From Micromonospora luteifusca (lineage in GTDB: Bacteria; Actinomycetota; Actinomycetes; Mycobacteriales; Micromonosporaceae): a DNA stretch of 64,000 nucleotides. The translations under genes and the position numbers were made by a program. The notes under the pieces are model-generated. The model was not told where the DNA came from. It worked only from the letters and a program-made list of their open reading frames with translations, and made no database searches. Where the stretch lies: NCBI RefSeq assembly GCF_016907275.1, contig NZ_JAFBBP010000001.1, positions 4,020,001-4,084,000 on the forward strand, in the 5' to 3' direction. Below, in pieces: positions 19,548 through 28,631 of this stretch. The number at the start of each line of letters is the position of its first letter. The first letter of the stretch is position 1.

Positions 19548-20099
19548 TCAGCGCAGGGTGGCCGGGTCGAGCTGCCAGCGGAACGGCTCGACGATGGTCA
19601 GCGTCTCGCCCGCCTTGGCCACCTGGTCCTCGACGTAGTGCTCTCCGTCCAGCCGGAACAGCCGCAACGAGTGACCGTCGCCGTCCTGCTCGACCAGCAG
19701 GTACCAGGGGATCCGCGCGATGGCGTAGAGCTGCATCTTGACCAGCCGGTCGGCGGCGGCGTTGCCGGGCGAGACGATTTCGCCGACGAGCACCACCCGG
19801 TCGGGGTCGAGGAAGGTGCCGTCGTCATCAACATCGGTCACAACGAGGTCCGGAATGACGACTCGGTCGATGCCGAGCCGGACGTTGATCGCTTCGAAGA
19901 CCGACAGCCCGTGGAGGTCTGCCGCTGCTTCGATGCTGTTCGCCAGTCGGCGCGACACCCGCTGGTGCCGTCGGCTCGGGGCAGGGCTCACCAAAAGGCT
20001 CCCGTCGAGCAGTTCGATCCGGTCAGGCGTCTCGCCCAAGGCGAAGTAGTCGGCCTCGGTCCACAGGCCGATGTGCGGCTCCAGGGGCGCTGCGCTCAC
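19548..20099 (-). CDS. Uma2-family putative endonuclease (DUF820)
   Basis: 183 aa protein of the PD-(D/E)XK-like Uma2 family, abundant in actinobacteria and of unknown biological role. Seen: [23 protein letters not shown] at the start, the metal-site elements PDLVV and EIVSPGN followed by [22 protein letters not shown] with the conserved Lys. GTG start. Stands alone between the muramidase and the divergent M50 peptidase gene. Confidence 0.85.
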   Translation of the reverse strand: MSAAPLEPHIGLWTEADYFALGETPDRIELLDGSLLVSPAPSRRHQRVSRRLANSIEAAADLHGLSVFEAINVRLGIDRVVIPDLVVTDVDDDGTFLDPDRVVLVGEIVSPGNAAADRLVKMQLYAIARIPWYLLVEQDGDGHSLRLFRLDGEHYVEDQVAKAGETLTIVEPFRWQLDPATLR

Positions 20100-20200
20100 C
20101 CGCGTTCACCTCCCGCTCGACTCGCCACCCGATCAGTCTCCCAGGATACGAGCCGGTGCCTCGGGAGCGACACGGAACGCCGCCGGTAGGCTCGCGCCCC

Positions 20201-20944
20201 ATGATGTCGATCGACGGGCTGAGCGACCTGTGGGACACGCTGTTCGGTGCGCAGCCGGACCCGCCCGCGCTGCTGGTGCTGATCACCGCGGCGGTCGCGC
20301 TGGTGGTGGTGTCCACCCGGCTGCCGTGGCGGATCGCCCGCAACGCCATCACGATCGCGCACGAGGGTGGGCACGCCCTGGTCGCGCTGCTCACCGGCCG
20401 CAAGCTGCGTGGCATCCGGCTGCACTCGGACACGTCCGGGCTGACCCTCTCCGCCGGCCGTCCCACCGGGCCGGGCATGATCCTCACCCTGCTCGCCGGT
20501 TACGTCGCCCCACCGCTGGTCGGGCTGGCTGGTGCCTGGCTGCTCGGCGGTAACCGGATCACCCTGCTGCTCTGGGTCGCGGTGGCGCTGCTGCTCGCCA
20601 TGCTGATCATGATCCGTAATGCCTTCGGCGTGGTGTCGCTGCTGGTCACCGGTGCGCTGGTGTTCGCTGTCTCGTGGTACGCGACCCCGCAGGTCCAGGC
20701 CGCATTCGCGTACACCGGGGTGTGGTTCCTGCTGCTCGGCGGGGTGCGGCCGGTGGTCGAGCTGCAGCGGCTGCGCTCGCGGGGCCGGATGCCCGTCTCC
20801 GACGCCGACCAGCTCGCCGGGCTCACCCCGTTCCCGGCGCTCTTCTGGGTGACCGTCTTCGCCCTGGTCAACCTGGCCGCCCTGGTCGCCGGCGCGCTTC
20901 TGTTGGTGGGCCCCATCCTCACCAGCGCCGGCCTGACGGTCTGA
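20201..20944 (+). CDS. M50-family membrane metallopeptidase-like protein
   Basis: 247 aa integral membrane protein. Seen: a zinc motif HEGGH (HExxH type, about residue 63) after the first helix, several further hydrophobic segments, and a second conserved region LLGGVRPVVELQRLR. The short length matches a subgroup annotated as M50 family peptidase or DUF with unknown substrate; the usual second metal motif (LDG/NxxPxxxxDG) is not evident, so activity is uncertain. A -10 box TAGGCT (20187-20192) is eight bases before the first of two ATGs, suggesting a leaderless start. Confidence 0.75.
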   Translation: MMSIDGLSDLWDTLFGAQPDPPALLVLITAAVALVVVSTRLPWRIARNAITIAHEGGHALVALLTGRKLRGIRLHSDTSGLTLSAGRPTGPGMILTLLAGYVAPPLVGLAGAWLLGGNRITLLLWVAVALLLAMLIMIRNAFGVVSLLVTGALVFAVSWYATPQVQAAFAYTGVWFLLLGGVRPVVELQRLRSRGRMPVSDADQLAGLTPFPALFWVTVFALVNLAALVAGALLLVGPILTSAGLTV

Positions 20945-20965
20945 CCCAGCGGGCAGAATGAGGCC

Positions 20966-21949
20966 ATGCGATACGTGATCATCGGGGCGGGCGCGGTCGG
21001 CGGGACCATCGGCGTACGGCTGGCTCACGCCGACCGGGACGTGACGCTGGTGGCCCGGGGTGCGCATCTGGACGCGATCCGCGCGCGGGGTCTGACCCTG
21101 CGACAGCCCGACGGGGAAATCACCGCCCGGCTCGCCGCCGTGGACGGGCCCGGTGACCAGCCTCTGCCGGCGGACACGGTGCTGATCCTCACCGTCAAGT
21201 CGCAGGACACCGCCGGTGCACTGGCCGCCTGGGTGGACGCGCCGGTGGTCGGCGGTGGCACGGCGGGTGAGCGTCTGCCGCTGGTGACCGCGCAGAACGG
21301 GGTGGCCAACGAGCGGGCCGCGCTGCGGCTCTTCGCCGACGTGCACCCGGTCTGCGTCTGGTTGCCGGCCACCCACCTGGACCCGGGCGTGGTGGTGGCC
21401 AACGGTCACCCGCACCCCGGGATGCTCCACATCGGGCGGTACCCCGGCGGAGCCGACGACACCGACCGCGCGATCGCAGCCGATCTGAGCGCTGCCGGGT
21501 TCGTCGCCCCGGTCCGCACGGATGTGCTGCGCTGGAAGTACGGCAAGCTGCTCAGCAATCTCGGCAACGGCCTGCAGGCGCTGCTCGGCCAGGACATCCC
21601 GGAGGCGCTGGCCGAGCGGGTACGCGCCGAAGGCGTCGCCGCCCTCGCCGCCGCCGGCATCGGGCACACCTCCCCGGGGGAGGAGAAGGCCGAACGCGGC
21701 GACCTGGTCGGGCAGCGCCCGGTCGACGGGGAGCCCCGCTCCGGCGGCTCCACCTGGCAGAGCCTCGCCCGGGGCACCGGCTCGACCGAGGTCGACCACC
21801 TCAACGGGGAGATCGCGCTGCTCGGCCGACTGCACGGCGTACCGACGCCGGCCAACGTCGCCGTGCAGCGGGCCGTACGCCAAGCGGTCCGGGAGCGGAT
21901 CGGGGTCGGCGCGTTCCCGCTCGCCGACCTGGAGAAGATGATGGCCTGA
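20966..21949 (+). CDS. panE: Ketopantoate reductase-like protein
   Basis: 327 aa NADPH-dependent reductase of the ApbA/PanE family, which reduces 2-dehydropantoate to pantoate for coenzyme A synthesis. Seen: Rossmann motif IIGAGAVGGTIGVRL, TVKSQDT with the catalytic Lys, ENG-type QNGVANE, KYGKLLSNLGNGLQAL, and the C-terminal helical domain with STWQSLARGTGSTEVDHLNGEI. Actinobacteria often have several paralogues, so the true substrate may differ. Same strand as the M50 gene, 21 bases behind it. Confidence 0.82.
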   Translation: MRYVIIGAGAVGGTIGVRLAHADRDVTLVARGAHLDAIRARGLTLRQPDGEITARLAAVDGPGDQPLPADTVLILTVKSQDTAGALAAWVDAPVVGGGTAGERLPLVTAQNGVANERAALRLFADVHPVCVWLPATHLDPGVVVANGHPHPGMLHIGRYPGGADDTDRAIAADLSAAGFVAPVRTDVLRWKYGKLLSNLGNGLQALLGQDIPEALAERVRAEGVAALAAAGIGHTSPGEEKAERGDLVGQRPVDGEPRSGGSTWQSLARGTGSTEVDHLNGEIALLGRLHGVPTPANVAVQRAVRQAVRERIGVGAFPLADLEKMMA

Positions 21950-22011
21950 TCGAGGCAACCCCCGAACCCATCCGGGGCGTGTTCCCTGCGACCGACACGG
22001 GGAGGTAGCGG

Positions 22012-22512
22012 GTGCCGGACGTCGACGGGTTCGATGAGTTCTACCGGGGGAGTCGGCAACGGCTGCTCGGTTTCGTCTACGTGCTCACCGGTGATCGGGG
22101 CGAGGCGCAGGACGCCGTGCAGGAGGCGTACATCCGGGCGTGGCAGCGCTGGTCGACGGTCAGCGCGTACGACGACCCGGAGGCGTGGGTGCGGGTGGTG
22201 GCCAGCCGGATCGCGGTCAGCCGGTGGCGCAGTCTGCGCAGCCGGGCCCGCGCGTACCTGCGGCACGGGGCAGTCGAGACCGTTCCGGGGCCGGGCACCG
22301 ACACCGTCGCGGTGGTCGCCGCCCTGCGCCGACTGCCCGAGGAGCAACGCGTCGCCATCGCTCTCTACTACCTGGTCGGCATGCCGGTCGCCGACGTGGC
22401 GCGGGAAACCGCGGCCCCGGTGGGCACCGTCAAGGCCCGCCTCTCCCGGGGGCGCGTCGCGCTCGCCGGTCTGCTCGCCGTCTCTGATCTTGAGGAGGCA
22501 ACCGATGCGTGA
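22012..22512 (+). CDS. ECF RNA polymerase sigma factor, SigE family
   Basis: 166 aa. Directs RNA polymerase to a stress regulon. Seen: region 2 FDEFYRGSRQRLLGFVYVLTGDRGEAQDAVQEAYIRAW-like sequence in the first 50 residues and region 4 RRLPEEQRVAIALYYLVGMPVADVARE with VGTVKARLSRGR at residues 100-150. GTG 22012 follows GGGGAGGTAGCGG. The stop overlaps the start of the next gene by eight bases (ATGCGTGA), so they are coupled and the partner probably controls the sigma factor. Confidence 0.93.
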   Translation: MPDVDGFDEFYRGSRQRLLGFVYVLTGDRGEAQDAVQEAYIRAWQRWSTVSAYDDPEAWVRVVASRIAVSRWRSLRSRARAYLRHGAVETVPGPGTDTVAVVAALRRLPEEQRVAIALYYLVGMPVADVARETAAPVGTVKARLSRGRVALAGLLAVSDLEEATDA

Positions 22513-23374
22513 CGACCCGACCTTCGTCGAACACATCCAGCGGGAACTGCGCGACGTGCACTGGCCCGGCCCGGAGGAGATCCGCGCCCGGGCCCGCCGC
22601 CGCAGCCAGCGCAGGATCGTGGTGGCCACCGTCGTGCTGGCCCTCGCCGGGGTCTCCGCCGCAGCGGTCGCCGCGCCGAGGAAGTCCCCGTCGCCGGCTC
22701 TGCCGGCCGCATCCGCCTCGCCGACCCGGCACGAGATCAGCACCGACGCACTCCTGCAGCCGGCCGACCTGACGCAGCTGGTCGCCCCGCCGTCGTACCC
22801 CTGGCAGCTCAGCCAATCGGGGCTGGGGGAGCCGGTCCGGCTGGACCACCTGCTCGCCTACTGCCGGACGAGTCAGGGGCTGTCGGAGGGTTGGCCGATG
22901 TCAATCGTGTCCCGTTCGCAGACGCTGTTGCGGCAGCACCCTCCGGGCCCTCGCACGGAGGGCGACGCCCTCGTCGCGCAGGACCTCTACCGGCTGACGC
23001 CCGAGGCGGCCACACAGCTCTTCGCCGGTCTGGACGACCTGATCGCCCCGTGCGCCGAATGGCGAAGCGTCGGGCAGCTGGACACGGCGGGGGTTCTCAG
23101 CACGGTAGAAGCCGTCCACCGGTGGGCGGTGACGCAGCGGGGTTTCGCCGGCGACGACGCCGCCATCCTGCGGGACTCGCTCACGGCCGCCAGGGACGTG
23201 AAGACCGGGCAGACAGACGGCGACGATCCGCCGCCGATCCTGCTGGCCGTCGTCCGGGTCGGCGACACCGTCTCGGTGCTCCGCCTCGGGTACGACGGCA
23301 CCGAAGCCGAACTCCGCCAACTCGCCGTGGCGGCGGCGGCCCGGATGTGCGCCGCCGCCAACCCAGCCTGCTGA
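22505..23374 (+). CDS. Single-pass membrane protein, probable partner of the ECF sigma factor
   Basis: 289 aa. Seen: a cytoplasmic N-terminus of about 35 residues (FVEHIQRELRDVHWPGPEEIRARARRRSQRR), one membrane helix (about 38-58), then an extracytoplasmic region of 230 residues with three Cys near YCRTSQGL, PCAEW and the last residue pair AC. No zinc anti-sigma motif (HxxxCxxC). Position and coupling suggest an anti-sigma factor or sensor, as in many SigE-family pairs; sequence alone does not prove it. It converges with pccB ten bases away. Confidence 0.72.
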   Translation: MRDDPTFVEHIQRELRDVHWPGPEEIRARARRRSQRRIVVATVVLALAGVSAAAVAAPRKSPSPALPAASASPTRHEISTDALLQPADLTQLVAPPSYPWQLSQSGLGEPVRLDHLLAYCRTSQGLSEGWPMSIVSRSQTLLRQHPPGPRTEGDALVAQDLYRLTPEAATQLFAGLDDLIAPCAEWRSVGQLDTAGVLSTVEAVHRWAVTQRGFAGDDAAILRDSLTAARDVKTGQTDGDDPPPILLAVVRVGDTVSVLRLGYDGTEAELRQLAVAAAARMCAAANPAC

Positions 23375-23383
23375 CGGCCAGCC

Positions 23384-24967
23384 TCAGAGGGGGATGTTGC
23401 CGTGCTTCTTGGGCGGCAACGTCTCCCGCTTGGTGCGCAGCACGCGCAGTGCCCGGACGATCTGGGTGCGCGTCTCGTGCGGCGCGATCACCGAGTCGAT
23501 GTAGCCGCGTTCGGCCGCCACGTACGGGTTGGCCAGGGTGTCCTCGTACTCGGCGATCTTTTCGGCCCGGACCGCCGCCGGGTCCTCGGCGCCGGCCAGG
23601 TCGGAGCGGTAGAGGATGTTGACCGCGCCCTGCGCGCCCATCACGGCGATCTGCGCGGTCGGCCAGGCGAAGTTGAGGTCCGCGCCGAGGTGCTTGGAAC
23701 CCATCACGTCGTACGCCCCGCCGTACGCCTTGCGGGTGATCACGGTGACCTTGGGGACGGTCGCCTCGGCGTACGCGTAGATGAGCTTGGCGCCCCGGCG
23801 GATGATGCCGTCCCACTCCTGGCCGGTCCCGGGCAGGAAGCCGGGCACGTCCACGAAGGTCAGCACGGGGACGTTGAACGCGTCGCAGGTGCGGACGAAC
23901 CGGGCGGCCTTCTCGGAGGCGGCGATGTCCAGGGTGCCGGCGAAGTGCATCGGCTGGTTGGCGACCACGCCCACCGGCCGCCCCTCGATCCGGCCGTAGC
24001 CGACCACGATGTTCTGCGCGTAGAGCGGCTGAACCTCGAGGAACTCCCCGTCGTCGAGGACGTGCTCGAGCACCCTGTGCATGTCGTACGGCTGGTTGGC
24101 CGAGTCCGGGATCAGGGTGTCCAGCTCCCGGTCCTCGTCGCTGATCGCCAGGTCGGCGGGCGCCTCGAAGACCACCGGCTCGTCGAGGTTGTTCGACGGC
24201 AGGTACGACAGCAGCGCCTTGACGTAGTCGACGGCGTCGTCCTCGTCGCTGGCGAGGTAGTGCGCGTTGCCGCTGCGGGAGTTGTGGGTGCGTGCCCCGC
24301 CCAGCTCCTCCATGCCGACGTCCTCGCCGGTCACCGTCTTGATCACGTCGGGGCCGGTGATGAACATGTGCGAGGTCTGGTCGACCATCACGGTGAAGTC
24401 GGTGACCGCCGGCGAGTAGACCGCGCCGCCGGCACAGGGCCCCATGACCAGCGAGATCTGCGGGATGACGCCGGAGGCCCGCACGTTGCGGAAGAAGATC
24501 TCACCGTAGAGGCCGAGCGAGACCACACCCTCCTGGATGCGCGCCCCACCGGAGTCGTTGATGCCGACCACCGGGCAGCCGATCTTCATGGCCAGGTCCA
24601 TCACCTTGACGATCTTCTCGCCGAAGACCTCACCGAGTGAGCCGCCGAAGACCGTGAAGTCCTGCGCGAAGACGCACACCTGCCGGCCGTCCACCGTGCC
24701 GTAGCCGGTGACCACGCCGTCGCCGTACGGGCGGTTCTTCTCCAGCCCGAAGGCCGTGGAACGGTGCCGGGCCAGCTCGTCGAGTTCGACGAACGAGCCC
24801 TCGTCGAGCAGCATCTCGATCCGCTCGCGGGCGGTCCTCTTGCCTCGCGCGTGCTGCTTCTCGACCGCGCGGGCCGACCCGGCGTGCACCGCCTCGTCGA
24901 CCCGGCGCTCCAGGTCCGCCAGCTTGCCCGCGGTGCTGTGGATGTTGGTCCCGGTCTCGGTAGTCAC
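23384..24967 (-). CDS. pccB: Acyl-CoA (propionyl-CoA) carboxylase beta subunit
   Basis: 527 aa carboxyltransferase that moves CO2 from biotin to propionyl- or acetyl-CoA. Seen: [15 protein letters not shown] at the start, acyl-CoA oxyanion-hole region [42 protein letters not shown], and the second half [25 protein letters not shown] and [15 protein letters not shown]; it ends KKHGNIPL as in AccD5/PccB. GTG 24967 has a -10 box TATATT (24979-24974) six bases upstream, so it is probably leaderless. Divergent from birA, as in M. tuberculosis. No epsilon gene follows it; accE is at 16 kb. Confidence 0.94.
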   Translation of the reverse strand: MTTETGTNIHSTAGKLADLERRVDEAVHAGSARAVEKQHARGKRTARERIEMLLDEGSFVELDELARHRSTAFGLEKNRPYGDGVVTGYGTVDGRQVCVFAQDFTVFGGSLGEVFGEKIVKVMDLAMKIGCPVVGINDSGGARIQEGVVSLGLYGEIFFRNVRASGVIPQISLVMGPCAGGAVYSPAVTDFTVMVDQTSHMFITGPDVIKTVTGEDVGMEELGGARTHNSRSGNAHYLASDEDDAVDYVKALLSYLPSNNLDEPVVFEAPADLAISDEDRELDTLIPDSANQPYDMHRVLEHVLDDGEFLEVQPLYAQNIVVGYGRIEGRPVGVVANQPMHFAGTLDIAASEKAARFVRTCDAFNVPVLTFVDVPGFLPGTGQEWDGIIRRGAKLIYAYAEATVPKVTVITRKAYGGAYDVMGSKHLGADLNFAWPTAQIAVMGAQGAVNILYRSDLAGAEDPAAVRAEKIAEYEDTLANPYVAAERGYIDSVIAPHETRTQIVRALRVLRTKRETLPPKKHGNIPL

Positions 24968-25051
24968 CCAGGGAATATAACGATGGTTCAGGCGGGCCCC
25001 GCTGTGCAGTACGCCTCAGTGTCGACGCGACCACCATCGTAGGCTGACGGA

Positions 25052-25927
25052 ATGTCGGGCTCCCCGTACACCGATCTGGACCGCCCGCCGCTGTCGGCGG
25101 CCCGGCTGCGCCGCGCGTTGGTCGCCCCGAACGGGCCCTGGGCCCGACTGGAGCTGCGTGCCGAGACGGGCTCCACCAACGCCGACGTGGCCGAGGCGGC
25201 GCGGGCCGGCGAACCCGAGGGCCTGGTCGTCATCGCCGAACGGCAGACCGCCGGGCGTGGGCGCCGCGGTCGGGTCTGGCAGTCGCCTGCGCGGGCCGGC
25301 ATCGCCACCAGCGTGCTGCTGCGGCCCGGCGAGGCCGTTCCGGACCGCGGCTGGCTGCCCGCGGCACCCACGGGGTACGGGTGGCTGCCGTTGCTGGCCG
25401 GCGTGGCGCTGGTCGAGGCGGTGGCCCGGCTGGCCGAGCTGGAAGCCACCCTGAAGTGGCCCAACGACCTGCTGATCGACGACGCGAAGTGCGCGGGCGT
25501 GCTGGCCGAGGCGGTGCCGGGGCGCGCAGCGGACCAACCGCCGGCCATCGTGCTCGGCATCGGGCTCAACGTGACGCTGCGCGCCGACGAACTGCCGGTG
25601 AATCCGACCGGGCTGCCGGCCACCTCGCTGCAGTTGGCCGGCGCGGCGGCCACCGACCGGGACCCGCTGCTGCGGGCCCTGCTGCGCTCGGTCTCCGACT
25701 GGTACGACCGCTGGCGCTCCGCGGGCGGCGATGCGGTGGGCAGTGGCCTGCGCGACGCCTACCTGGCGGCCTGCGCGACCGTCGGCCGCGAGGTGCGGGT
25801 CCTGCTCCCCAACGGCGAGGCCCTGACCGGCACAGCCACCGGAGTCGACCCGGACGGCCAGCTCCTCGTCACCACCCCTGCCGGCGATCGCACCCTCGCC
25901 GCCGGAGATGTCCTGCATCTGCGGTGA
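25052..25927 (+). CDS. birA: Biotin--acetyl-CoA-carboxylase ligase
   Basis: 291 aa enzyme that attaches biotin to the Lys of the carboxylase BCCP domain (here EAMKM of the alpha subunit). Seen: substrate loop ETGSTNADV, biotin loop GRGRRGRVWQSP, KWPNDLLIDDAKCAGVL and the C-terminal SH3-like domain (VLLPNGEALTGTATGVDPDG). It lacks the N-terminal DNA-binding domain, so it is a group I ligase and not a repressor. A -10 box TAGGCT (25040-25045) is six bases before ATG; probably leaderless. Confidence 0.93.
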   Translation: MSGSPYTDLDRPPLSAARLRRALVAPNGPWARLELRAETGSTNADVAEAARAGEPEGLVVIAERQTAGRGRRGRVWQSPARAGIATSVLLRPGEAVPDRGWLPAAPTGYGWLPLLAGVALVEAVARLAELEATLKWPNDLLIDDAKCAGVLAEAVPGRAADQPPAIVLGIGLNVTLRADELPVNPTGLPATSLQLAGAAATDRDPLLRALLRSVSDWYDRWRSAGGDAVGSGLRDAYLAACATVGREVRVLLPNGEALTGTATGVDPDGQLLVTTPAGDRTLAAGDVLHLR

Positions 25928-26089
25928 CGTCCCGCACCTGCACTGGTCGGGAGGGCCTCCGGTGGCGTGAAAGGGCCTCCGGAGGCGAAAGGGCCCGCTG
26001 TGGACGCAAGCCACCCCGGGAGGCTGATCCGATCAGGCGGTTGGACCGGTTACGGTCTGCGCGTCGGAAAAATGGCGATGGAGGTTGTC
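25928..26089. other. Intergenic stretch with short direct repeats
   Basis: Contains GGGCCTCCGG-type direct repeats with AAAGGGCC between them (about 25951-26000): three imperfect copies. No gene is seen. It separates birA from the PH-domain gene. Confidence 0.4.
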
Positions 26090-26662
26090 GTGGCGTTTCC
26101 TGAAGACGTGCTCACCGAGGACGAGCATGTCGTGCTCCATCTGCACCCACACTGGAAGGCGTTGATCCAGCCGATCGCGGTGCTGGTGCTGGCCATCGCG
26201 GCGGTGGTGGTCGGTGTGCTCCTGCTGCCCGAGGGTGACGGCGGTTCGATCGTGCTGGCCGTGATCGGGGCGATCGCCCTGGTCGCGGTGCTCTGGCTCG
26301 GCCTGTGGCCGTTCCTGGTCTGGCGCACCACGCACTACCTGTTCACGAACGAGCGTGTGCTGATCCAGCAGGGTGTCTTCTCCCGCGACCGGCGGGACCT
26401 TCCGCTCACCCGGGTCAACGACCACTCGATGAACCAACGGTTCGTCGAGCGCCTGCTCGGCTGCGGCACGCTCACCATCGAGTCGGCCGGTGAGCGCGGC
26501 CAGTCGGTGCTTGCCGACGTGCCGAACGTCGGAAAGGTGCAGACCACCCTGTACGAGCTGGTCGAGGCGCAGCACGACAAGCACTCGCTGGGTGACGGGG
26601 AGATGCGCGACATCCTCGCCGACATGCAGGACGGCAAGCCGCTGCGCGACACCACAGCCTGA
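26090..26662 (+). CDS. Membrane protein with bacterial PH domain (bPH2/DUF304)
   Basis: 190 aa. Seen: a short N-terminus (EDVLTEDEHVVLHLHPHWKAL), two membrane helices at about residues 28-50 and 55-80, then a PH-like domain with YLFTNERVLIQQGVFSRDRRDLPLTRVNDHSM, as in DUF304 proteins. Function unknown; relatives sit next to cell-wall or lipid genes. GTG 26090 is chosen because GGAGG stands seven bases before it; the in-frame ATGs at 26072 and 26078 are within or upstream of that site. Confidence 0.85.
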   Translation: MAFPEDVLTEDEHVVLHLHPHWKALIQPIAVLVLAIAAVVVGVLLLPEGDGGSIVLAVIGAIALVAVLWLGLWPFLVWRTTHYLFTNERVLIQQGVFSRDRRDLPLTRVNDHSMNQRFVERLLGCGTLTIESAGERGQSVLADVPNVGKVQTTLYELVEAQHDKHSLGDGEMRDILADMQDGKPLRDTTA

Positions 26663-26706
26663 TCCAGGCCGCTTGAGGCCCGCCCCTACCGCCGTGTCGG
26701 GGCGGG

Positions 26707-27312
26707 TCAGTCGTGTGGTTCGGGCGCCGGCGTGCCGCTGCCGGGCTGGCAGGCGTTGGTTGGGCTGGCGTCGGTCTGGTCGTCGTCGGGGCTGGCCCCG
26801 GCCGGCTCGGCCTCGGCCGGTCGCACGGCGAACCAGCCACGGAAGCGGGTCCGCAGCACCTCCTGCTCGGGCCGGTCGTCCGGGCCGAGGCGGAGCATGG
26901 TGCCGGTGAGGCTGACGGTGCCCAGCCCCGGGCGGGCGGTCGACGGCCGGGCACCCATCACGTCGACCCGAACGGAGAGCCGATCACCGGCGCGCACGGG
27001 GGCGAGCCAGCGCAGCTCCTCCAGCCCGGGGGACGCGTCCGCCGCCGCCCGGGACAGCAGGTGGTCTACGTACGCGCGCATGAACAGGCTGACCGTGTAG
27101 AAGCCGCTGGCGATCAACCCGCCGTGCCGGCTCGCCCCGGCCAGGTCAGGGTCGACGTGATACCACTGCGGGTCGAAGCGGCGGGCGAAGGCGACCATCT
27201 CGTCGCCATCCACGGTGACCACACCAAGGTCGACGGTGAGCCCCGGGACGAGATCCTCGAAGAACAGCTCGGCAGGTTGCCCAGTGCCGGAGCGGGCGTC
27301 GGGTGCCGTCAC
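26707..27312 (-). CDS. MaoC-like hot-dog dehydratase
   Basis: 201 aa enoyl-CoA hydratase-type protein. Seen: the catalytic Asp-x4-His of R-hydratases in FDPQWYHVD, then ASRHGGLIASGFYTVSLFMR, LRWLAPVRAGDRLSVRVDV, and a hydrophilic, disordered C-tail of about 40 residues. GTG 27312 overlaps the stop of the upstream gtrA gene (GTGA), so it is coupled to it, although the two functions have no obvious link. Substrate unknown; fatty acyl-CoA is the usual one. Confidence 0.85.
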   Translation of the reverse strand: MTAPDARSGTGQPAELFFEDLVPGLTVDLGVVTVDGDEMVAFARRFDPQWYHVDPDLAGASRHGGLIASGFYTVSLFMRAYVDHLLSRAAADASPGLEELRWLAPVRAGDRLSVRVDVMGARPSTARPGLGTVSLTGTMLRLGPDDRPEQEVLRTRFRGWFAVRPAEAEPAGASPDDDQTDASPTNACQPGSGTPAPEPHD

Positions 27313-28019
27313 CGGCGGGGCGCGCGGCGGGTGCTGACGTGCAACTCCGCGGCGAGTTCCGCGTCCAGGTCGGCGGCGGGGCTGACGCTCAGCCGCTTGG
27401 ACCGCCCCTGAGCGGGCGTGCCGGGCGGTGGGTCGGCGCGATCCGCGGACTCCTCCTCTTCCAGCTCCGACACGGATTCGGCCAGCTCGGCGACCGGGTC
27501 CATTTCCGCCATCGTGTCCCACTCGTCACGGGGGATGCTGTGCCAGGTGGAGGTGGGCTTCGCCTCGGGCTCGACCTTGGTCTTCGCGACGGGCTGGAAG
27601 ACGAAGGTCCGGTATGACCAGAACCGGAACAGGGTGGCCAGCAGGACGCCAGCGGTCTTGGCCACGTTCAACGCGAGCAGGCCGTGTATGTCGAGGCCGT
27701 ACTTCGCCACCGCCACGGCACCCAGTTCGATGAGCAGGCCAGCCCCGTTGAACAGGAAGAACAGGAGGTATTCCCGACGGAGCGCCGATTTCGGGCGATC
27801 CCGGTACGTCCAGTGCCGATTCATCAGATACGACGTGATCGTGGCGACGATGGTCGCGATCACGGACGCCTTCAGCTGACCATTGACGAAAACGGTCAGT
27901 GCAAGGGCATTGAACACGGCGTAATTGATGACGGTGTTGATGCCGCCCACGATGCCGAACTTGAGCGCCTCGTGGATGAACTTCTGCCAGCGCTCAGGCA
28001 GGAGACGAACAAGACGCAT
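27309..28019 (-). CDS. GtrA-family membrane protein with long acidic C-tail
   Basis: 236 aa. GtrA proteins move or flip polyprenyl-linked sugars in cell-envelope synthesis. Seen: the four-helix GtrA domain in residues 10-140 (EALKFGIVGGINTVINYAVFN, YLMNRHWTYRDR, LFRFWSYRTFVFQ). Odd: about 95 further residues, rich in Glu, Asp, Pro and Ser, not part of the family domain (AELAESVSELEEEESAD). ATG 28019. It is the second of two tandem gtrA genes and overlaps maoC by four bases. Confidence 0.88.
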   Translation of the reverse strand: MRLVRLLPERWQKFIHEALKFGIVGGINTVINYAVFNALALTVFVNGQLKASVIATIVATITSYLMNRHWTYRDRPKSALRREYLLFFLFNGAGLLIELGAVAVAKYGLDIHGLLALNVAKTAGVLLATLFRFWSYRTFVFQPVAKTKVEPEAKPTSTWHSIPRDEWDTMAEMDPVAELAESVSELEEEESADRADPPPGTPAQGRSKRLSVSPAADLDAELAAELHVSTRRAPRR

Positions 28020-28082
28020 GCGAAACACCTTAGGGCAGTCGGTGCGGCCGGCGATCACCGGCCGAACGAGGTAGGCGGCAGG

Positions 28083-28631
28083 TCACGCCCCGTGATCGGG
28101 GTCGGGCTTCACCTGTGGAAGGGTCGGGGTTCCCGCTTCGACGAAGACGAACCGCCGGTACGACCAGAATCGGAACAGCGTGCCGAGGCCCGCGCCGACA
28201 AGGTAGCTGGCGACGTTGTCGGCCAGGCGCGTCTGGAACACGTCAGGCCAGATGCTGCCGAGCCCGTACCGGCTGATCGCGAGGCAGGCCACCGCGATGC
28301 CGAGGCCGACCGCGTTGAAGAAGAAGAACAGCGCGTACTCGCGGGCCGGGTTGCTGCGCTGACGGTGCCGCCACGTCCAGAACCGGTTGCCCACGAAGGC
28401 GAACGAGGCCGCGATCACGGTGGAGACCGTCTTCGCCGTCAACTCCTCGACGTCACGACTGCTCGTCAGGTAGTTGAAAAGCCCGAAGTCGATGAGGAAG
28501 GCGAGCCCGCCCACGGTGGCGAACTTGCCCAACTCGCGGACAAGGTGACCGAAGCGGTCCAGCAGCCCGCCGACCAGACCCCGTCGGGTCTGCCGGGGAC
28601 CCGGTTGTTCCCCGGTCATTGTGGCGGCCAC
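28083..28631 (-). CDS. GtrA-family membrane protein
   Basis: 182 aa flippase-like protein of four helices. Seen: LGKFATVGGLAFLIDFGLFNYL, FVGNRFWTWRHR, and the end LGTLFRFWSYRRFVFVEAG, close to the tandem paralogue downstream (63-base gap), so the pair arose by duplication. Start taken at GTG 28631 because a -10 box TAGGCT (28643-28638) lies six bases upstream, indicating a leaderless message; ATG 28619 is the alternative. Confidence 0.87.
   Translation of the reverse strand: MAATMTGEQPGPRQTRRGLVGGLLDRFGHLVRELGKFATVGGLAFLIDFGLFNYLTSSRDVEELTAKTVSTVIAASFAFVGNRFWTWRHRQRSNPAREYALFFFFNAVGLGIAVACLAISRYGLGSIWPDVFQTRLADNVASYLVGAGLGTLFRFWSYRRFVFVEAGTPTLPQVKPDPDHGA

Noticed and set aside
20096..21958. 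620-residue open frame antisense to the M50 and panE genes
   Set aside because: Both plus-strand genes have family motifs; the antisense frame is repetitive HRDG-rich sequence.
22505..23374. Zinc anti-sigma factor
   Set aside because: No HxxxCxxC motif; kept only as probable sigma partner because of coupling and single membrane helix.
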